NCBI GenBank assembly: GCA_015227615.1
Contig: JAALGZ010000010.1
Coordinates: 434,001 to 498,000, forward strand
Reading direction: 5' to 3'
Source of the DNA: Labyrinthula sp. Ha
Lineage: Eukaryota > Sar > Bigyra > Labyrinthulida > Labyrinthulaceae
Length of the DNA: 64,000 bases
Shown here: one piece after another, positions 59,537 through 64,000 of the stretch
How the letters are laid out: the number at the start of each line of letters is the position of its first letter
Position numbering within the stretch: position 1 is the first letter of the stretch
Position numbers and translations under genes: made by a program
The notes under the pieces: model-generated
Told to the model about the DNA's origin: nothing
The model's input: the letters and a program-made list of their open reading frames with translations, nothing else
The model's database searches: none

Positions 59537-61300
59537 ATGAAAGAAAATGTTGAAGTTGAGTTATTCATAAGCTGTCAAAATCTTCCTAAAGCTGATTTAT
59601 TAACAAAAAGTGATCCTTATTATAAGTTATTCACTGGAAAATCGAAAGATGGAAAGAAAGTTAAATATACAGAATATTTCAAGTCAGAAACAAAAAAGAA
59701 TGAACATAATCCAGAATGGAAAAAACCTGTAAAAATGAAATATTTCTTTGAAGAAAAACAATATTTAGAAATTGAAGTGTACGATGATGATAATGTAACG
59801 AAAGATTCTAAGATAGCAAAGAAAAAGTTTGTTTTGGCAAATGTTATTGGATCAAGAGGTAAAATATGGGAAACTAAGTTAGAAAGTTCAAAAGATGACG
59901 CAAAGTTAATTATTCGAGCGTAAATTTTATATTAATTTTTTATATTTAGTGAAGAAATTCCAAATGATAAACGAAGTTTTACCTTGAAATTACGTGTTGA
60001 AGAAATTCCAAAAACAAGAGTATTCTATTTGCTTAGTTTATATTTAGAGTTTTGGTTTTAAATATGATAGAACAGTTTTTTATAGGTTAATAATATTAAA
60101 TGAAGATAAAGAAAAGATAATTTATGAAAGTGAAACAATAGAAGGAAAAAATATTGTTTTCAAGGAACACAAAATTCCTTTTATTAGAATAGAAAAGAAA
60201 GAGATTAGAATAGCCTTTATAGATCAAAAGAAGAAAAAAGAAGTATGCAGTATTCGAACAAATTCTGAAACATTGAAAAAAGGTGAAGTTCTTTCAATGA
60301 TAAAAAGGGATGGAACTCCTTTAGAAGTACGTTTTTCTTTTGCATTTATTTTAGGAAACAAAACTCTATATTGAAAAAGCAGATTTATTGTTAAAATATT
60401 CTCTAGTTGAATTCTTTAATTCTGGTTTACAGATAAATTGCATTGCTGCTGTAGATTTTACTGGAAGTAATGTTGCACAAATTTATCAAGGAGTTCAAAA
60501 TTTACATACTGGAAACCCTATTAATCCTATTTTGCCTGGATCAACACCTTATGAACGTGCAATGTATTATTTTTAAAGTTTCTTTTATATTTAGAACTTC
60601 AATAGGAAGAATTTTACTTGATTATGATTCTGATAAACTAATTCCTTTATTTGGATTTGGTGCACAAGCGAGAATTCCAGGAATACAATTTGAAAAAAAT
60701 TGTTTTGCATTAAATTTGGATGAAAAAAATCCAAGTGTCTTTGATTTAGAAGGAATACATAAGACATATTTGGATATACTTGATAAAATTGATTTCTCTG
60801 GGCCAACATATTTTTCACCTATTTTGAGAAAAGCAATTGAATTAACAAAAGAAAATAAGTTTGCTTATACAATATTGGTTTTATTAACTGATGGAGATAA
60901 TCATGATATGTATGAAACAATTACTGAAATATTTAATGCTGCAGAACTTCCTTTAAGTGTTTTAATTATTGGGATTGGTAATGATGAGTTTCAAAATATG
61001 AAGTTTCTTGATGGAGATGAAGAATCAGCAGAAGGTAAGCTAAGAAGGGAGAATGAAACTTTGAAAAGAGATTTAGTTCAGTTTGTTGAATTTAGAAAAT
61101 TTGATCAAGATAATAAACCTATTGGAGCTTTAGCAAGAGAACTTCTTGCTGAAATTCCTGATCAAGTTAGTCAATATTTTGCTGGTAAACAAATTTCGCC
61201 TGTTCAACTTTCAGAAAAGATTCAAAAGAAAGAAACAGATATTCCTATTGTAGAGGATGTTCATAAAACTATAGAAACAGTAAAAGCAGTTCCACTTTAA
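59537..61300 (+). CDS. Copine, right-arm copy, five exons
   Basis: Exons 59537-59919, 59950-60019, 60048-60326, 60355-60563 and 60595-61300; introns 30, 28, 28 and 31 nt at the same places as in the left copy. The reading frame is continuous for 548 codons plus TAA. Intron phases are 2, 0, 0 and 2. Splicing restores copine signatures across junctions, for example ERAITSIGRILLDYDSDK over the last intron. Domains are as in the left copy: C2A, degenerate C2B, copine A domain. Both copies look intact, so gene dose is doubled if the inverted repeat is real. Note Glu at the position where the left copy has Lys, and KAVPL at the C-terminus. Confidence 0.93.
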
Positions 61301-61574
61301 AATTACGTAAACTTAGAAAGTATTATATATTCAAGTTAATATGTTTTCAATAATCAAGAATATTTTTTTTATAATATGTTTCAAATATTTATAATAAAAG
61401 CAGTTGAAAATATATTCTCAACAATTATAATCGTACTTTATTTCTCTTCACTTTTTAAAAACTTTAATTTATATACGATAAACTCAATTTTTGGATAAAG
61501 TAAACTGTTTTTATGAATAAAAAACTTTTAACTCAATATATTAATATTTTATCAGATTAAATATCATAAAATTT

Positions 61575-62150
61575 TTATTGATTTCCTAGAAAAGCAATAA
61601 TACTAGTTAATACTGCAAATAAACCCAATACTTTTTCAAAACCTCCATTAGTCTCTTCATCCACTCCACCAATCTCTTCATCCACTTCATTAATCTCTTC
61701 AACCACTATTTCCAATCCATCACAAACAGATATTGGATCTGGGCAATAAAAATATACCAAGACTTCTACAAAGGTATCATCTTCAGTTTCTTCTACCTCA
61801 TCACAAGACTCCTTTCCACTACAGGCATGTTTACAGGTAAGAATTCTATGCAAATCCTGATTTACATCTTCGTTACAGGAAGCAGCATTATTGTCATACA
61901 AATCATATATAAGAAGCAAGGTTTCTGTTTCATGGATTTCTTCTTCTGTTAGACTAGATAGAATATTTAGCTTAGTTTTGGCGTCTTCGTCAAGTTCATT
62001 ATACTGAGTAATTAGTGCATCCCTAAGAGGTTCTTCACATTCAGCCACACAGGAATTGATATCTTCTTGTAAATTTCTCTGCTCAACCAAGTTTTCTAGC
62101 TTAGTAGCAGTTATCATAGAGGTTAACGCAAAAAATATGTTTATCTTCAT
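61575..62150 (-). CDS. Small secreted eight-cysteine protein, family member 4 (right arm)
   Basis: 191 aa. The mirror copy of 48281-48856. From the second Cys onward the protein is identical to the left copy. Just after the shared leader it reads LENLVEQRNLQEDINSC where the left copy has LEKFDEQRNLQEDIDVC. All eight cysteines, the acidic repeat and the hydrophobic tail are kept, so it looks functional. Confidence 0.8.
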   Translation of the reverse strand: MKINIFFALTSMITATKLENLVEQRNLQEDINSCVAECEEPLRDALITQYNELDEDAKTKLNILSSLTEEEIHETETLLLIYDLYDNNAASCNEDVNQDLHRILTCKHACSGKESCDEVEETEDDTFVEVLVYFYCPDPISVCDGLEIVVEEINEVDEEIGGVDEETNGGFEKVLGLFAVLTSIIAFLGNQ

Positions 62151-62738
62151 TGTTTGTTCTTGTTGCTGTTGTATTATATTATTAATTTTGGTTTGGTTAA
62201 GAACAGGAAATATCTAAGAAAAGAACTAAACTCGAAACTTTTTCTAGAATTTTGAGTAATATTTTGGTTTTACTGTTGTATTATTTTAATTTTGATTTTT
62301 TAATTATTTTACGTTTAATCTTTTGTACTATGATGTACACTTTATTCTGGATGCTTTTTCAAAGAGAGAATTAAGTAAGAAATAAAACTCCAACCATTTA
62401 TTTTTTCTCTATGATATGAAGTAAAATGAGAATTGAAATGATATTTATTTGTTTCTAAATAATTTTTATTTAACATTCATTCAAAGTTTCGGAAATATTA
62501 TATTTGTTTTATGTAAAATAATAGTAAAAAAATATGGGAATAGAAATTATTCTTAAAAAGAATTGCCCAAAATATTTAATTTCAAAAACAATTAAATTAA
62601 ATAGTTTTCAATATATTTATATATAAAATAAAATTATAAATATTAAATTATGAATTAATATGGTGCTATTTTTGTACTTTTAATTACATCTTTTGCTTTT
62701 AATTGATGTTTATATAATACTAATAAAATAATAACATA

Positions 62739-62990
62739 AGTTATAAACTAAGCAGTAAAGTGTACAACTCTATCCTTACTGACTGCTTATACTCTACATA
62801 GTTAACACATAATGTTACATTGCCAAACTATCGGTGCAACTTTACATAATAATTATTTACTATTTCATAAGCATCTGGAACTAGAAATCACAAAGCTTCT
62901 ATAATGCCATAACTACTAGGAGTTGGTAGTTGTTATTTATAGCATTTTAAGTTCTCTTCAAGCTCTTTGAGTTAATCTATTCTAATAAAA
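62739..62990 (+). repeat. Old solo LTR related to the copia element
   Basis: Aligns by eye along its length with the 300-bp LTRs at 18848 and 23612, for example ACTAAGCAG near the start and GTGCAACTTTACATAAT in the middle. It carries many scattered differences and lacks the last few tens of bases. No internal region is attached. It is therefore a much older relic of the same family. It lies about 165 bp outside the right arm of the inverted repeat. Confidence 0.85.
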
Positions 62991-63554
62991 ATAGCCTCTT
63001 GTGAGTCAAAATTATGCTGAATCTTCAAATTCTCTCCAGAATATCTTCATTTTTGAATCTATCTTGTAAATAAACTTTCAGGTATGCTGTGTATGGCTTT
63101 GTGCTTCTCTTGGGCAATATCACGGCAAGAATTTTTAAATGTACGAGCAGGATATTACCGAGTGCTTTAGTAGGAGACAAGAAGTTATAGTTATCATGAA
63201 AAAAAAACTTTATTTGCACTGACTTTCACTTATTAATGTTTTTTTTTCATGAACAAGTATACTTTTTTCATTTGTCTGCAGCTCTAGAAGTAACTTATTT
63301 TCTAGACAAATGAAATACTTTCTGCAGGTTGTAGCAAGGATATGGAATTGGTAATTTATGCCGTTGCTATAAGTGTTTAGTTTATAACTATTTGTACGTT
63401 TGAGAGTCAATTGTAATAAGAACTAAGAATTTGTTATAAAGAGAGACACAAAGTTTACAAGTTGATACAAACCTTTTAGACTATAAATCATTGTTCGCAC
63501 AACGTTCACAATAGCTGGAAGGCGTACATTTACATATTTTAGACAAACACAGAC
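62991..63554. other. Intergenic DNA left of the terminal open frame
   Basis: About 560 bp without a supported gene. Two short minus-strand frames (63025-63219, 63210-63410) look like chance. Confidence 0.4.
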
Positions 63555-63941
63555 ATGAGGACGTGCACACGTTCATCGTCTAAATTGAGTAAGGACTCCG
63601 TATTTAAATCCCTGTCACCAAGAAGGAAGAGGAGATCGACAAGAGTGCATAAAAAGAAGATCATGGATAAGGAAGACGCTCAAAAGCCAGATGATAACTC
63701 ACCTTCACCTCCAAATCAGACAGCTGGACTTTCGTCTCCGACCTCTCCCAGGGACGATGATCAGTTTCAGGGATACTTTCTACAACCGCATCCAGCCCCG
63801 TTGATGCCACCTCCGTTTCTGAGCTCGCTGAAACCAGAGGGCGTCATTTCTTTTCCCCATAGGTTCCACGATGCTGACGCTGCGGTCAGCATCAGTGGGG
63901 TCGGGCTCTCAGTATGCAGCCGTATATCGATTGAAGAGTGA
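63555..63941 (+). CDS. Unidentified open frame, richer in GC, at the window edge
   Basis: 128 codons from an ATG. Basic N-terminus (SPRRKRRSTRVHKKK), then Pro/Ser/Asp-rich, probably disordered (NSPSPPNQTAGLSSPTSPRD). Base use is clearly different from the host genes here, being richer in G and C. Coding-like text continues beyond it to the window end (KLKEAKGDSTSAEILKEL). It may be the 5' part of a mobile element (a gag-like region is one option) or a host gene with introns. It cannot be settled from this window. Confidence 0.35.
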   Translation: MRTCTRSSSKLSKDSVFKSLSPRRKRRSTRVHKKKIMDKEDAQKPDDNSPSPPNQTAGLSSPTSPRDDDQFQGYFLQPHPAPLMPPPFLSSLKPEGVISFPHRFHDADAAVSISGVGLSVCSRISIEE

Positions 63942-64000
63942 TTAGGAAGCTTAAAGAGGCAAAAGGAGACAGCACCTCTGCTGAAATCCTGAAAGAGTTG

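Larger units (their letters stand above)
55728..62574 (-). repeat. Right arm of a large inverted repeat
   Basis: Mirror of 47857-54708, nearly identical but with scattered substitutions, short indels and different (AT)n lengths. It begins with (AT)10 at 55728-55747 and ends at the 12-mer AATTGCCCAAAA (62561-62572). Confidence 0.92.

Noticed and set aside
47857-62574. Simple fold-back (single-molecule palindrome) artefact
   Set aside because: The arms differ by substitutions, indels and repeat lengths, with a dense cluster of differences in one gene. A haplotype-joining error is still possible and is stated in the findings.
1-64000. Reassigned stop codons in this genome
   Set aside because: Recognised genes end at the expected place with TAG (HisRS), TAA (copines, SDRs) and TGA (Roc-COR, 37011 gene), and none has internal stops except the fusion gene.
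1-64000. tRNA, rRNA genes and CRISPR arrays
   Set aside because: I found no T-arm/D-arm pairs typical of tRNAs, no rRNA-like sequence and no regularly spaced short repeats.

Overview
The window looks like nuclear DNA of an AT-rich microbial eukaryote (protist or alga; I cannot place it further). The evidence is a cytosolic-type histidyl-tRNA synthetase, a Doa10/MARCH6-type membrane E3 ligase, copines, an LRR-Roc-COR GTPase and a Ty1/copia retrotransposon, together with very short spliceosomal introns. Every intron I could resolve is 28-31 nt long, starts GT and ends in a T-rich tract plus AG. The genetic code looks standard: well-delimited genes end with TAA, TAG and TGA.

Layout. 0.3-2.8 kb: an interrupted fusion of an L/F-transferase-like (ATEL1-type) aminoacyl-tRNA-protein transferase with an arginyl-tRNA synthetase. 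3.0-3.6 kb: the first member of a family of small secreted proteins with eight cysteines. 3.6-10.5 kb: gene-poor DNA with a decayed Mutator-like transposase. 10.5-13.1 kb: an eight-exon LRR-Roc-COR gene. 13.1-18.8 kb: gene-poor DNA with two stretches of decayed, unidentified coding-like sequence. 18.8-23.9 kb: a young copia element with two identical 300-bp LTRs and a 5-bp target duplication. 25.7-29.6 kb: a compact cluster of a three-exon secreted membrane protein (-), a shared 148-bp promoter, histidyl-tRNA synthetase (+) and a very basic protein (-). 31-34 kb: a small membrane-protein candidate and two tandem short-chain dehydrogenases. 37-41.6 kb: a convergent, overlapping pair made of an unknown 323-aa protein and the RING-CH E3 ligase. 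41.6-45.7 kb: gene-poor.

From 47.86 to 62.57 kb the window is a large inverted repeat. Two arms of about 6.85 kb carry a cysteine-rich gene and a five-exon copine each, in mirror orientation, around a 1.02-kb spacer. The inner junctions lie in (AT)n runs. The arms are nearly but not fully identical, and differences pile up at the start of the cysteine-rich gene. To the right lie an old solo LTR related to the copia element and an unidentified richer-GC open frame at the window edge.

The most interesting items are the fusion of an N-degron-type transferase with the synthetase that would make its Arg-tRNA substrate; the apparently undescribed eight-cysteine secreted family with its locally diverged duplicate; the large inverted duplication; and the uniform mini-introns, including an all-phase-2 exon series in the LRR part of the Roc-COR gene. 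All identifications are from reading motifs; no database search was possible.
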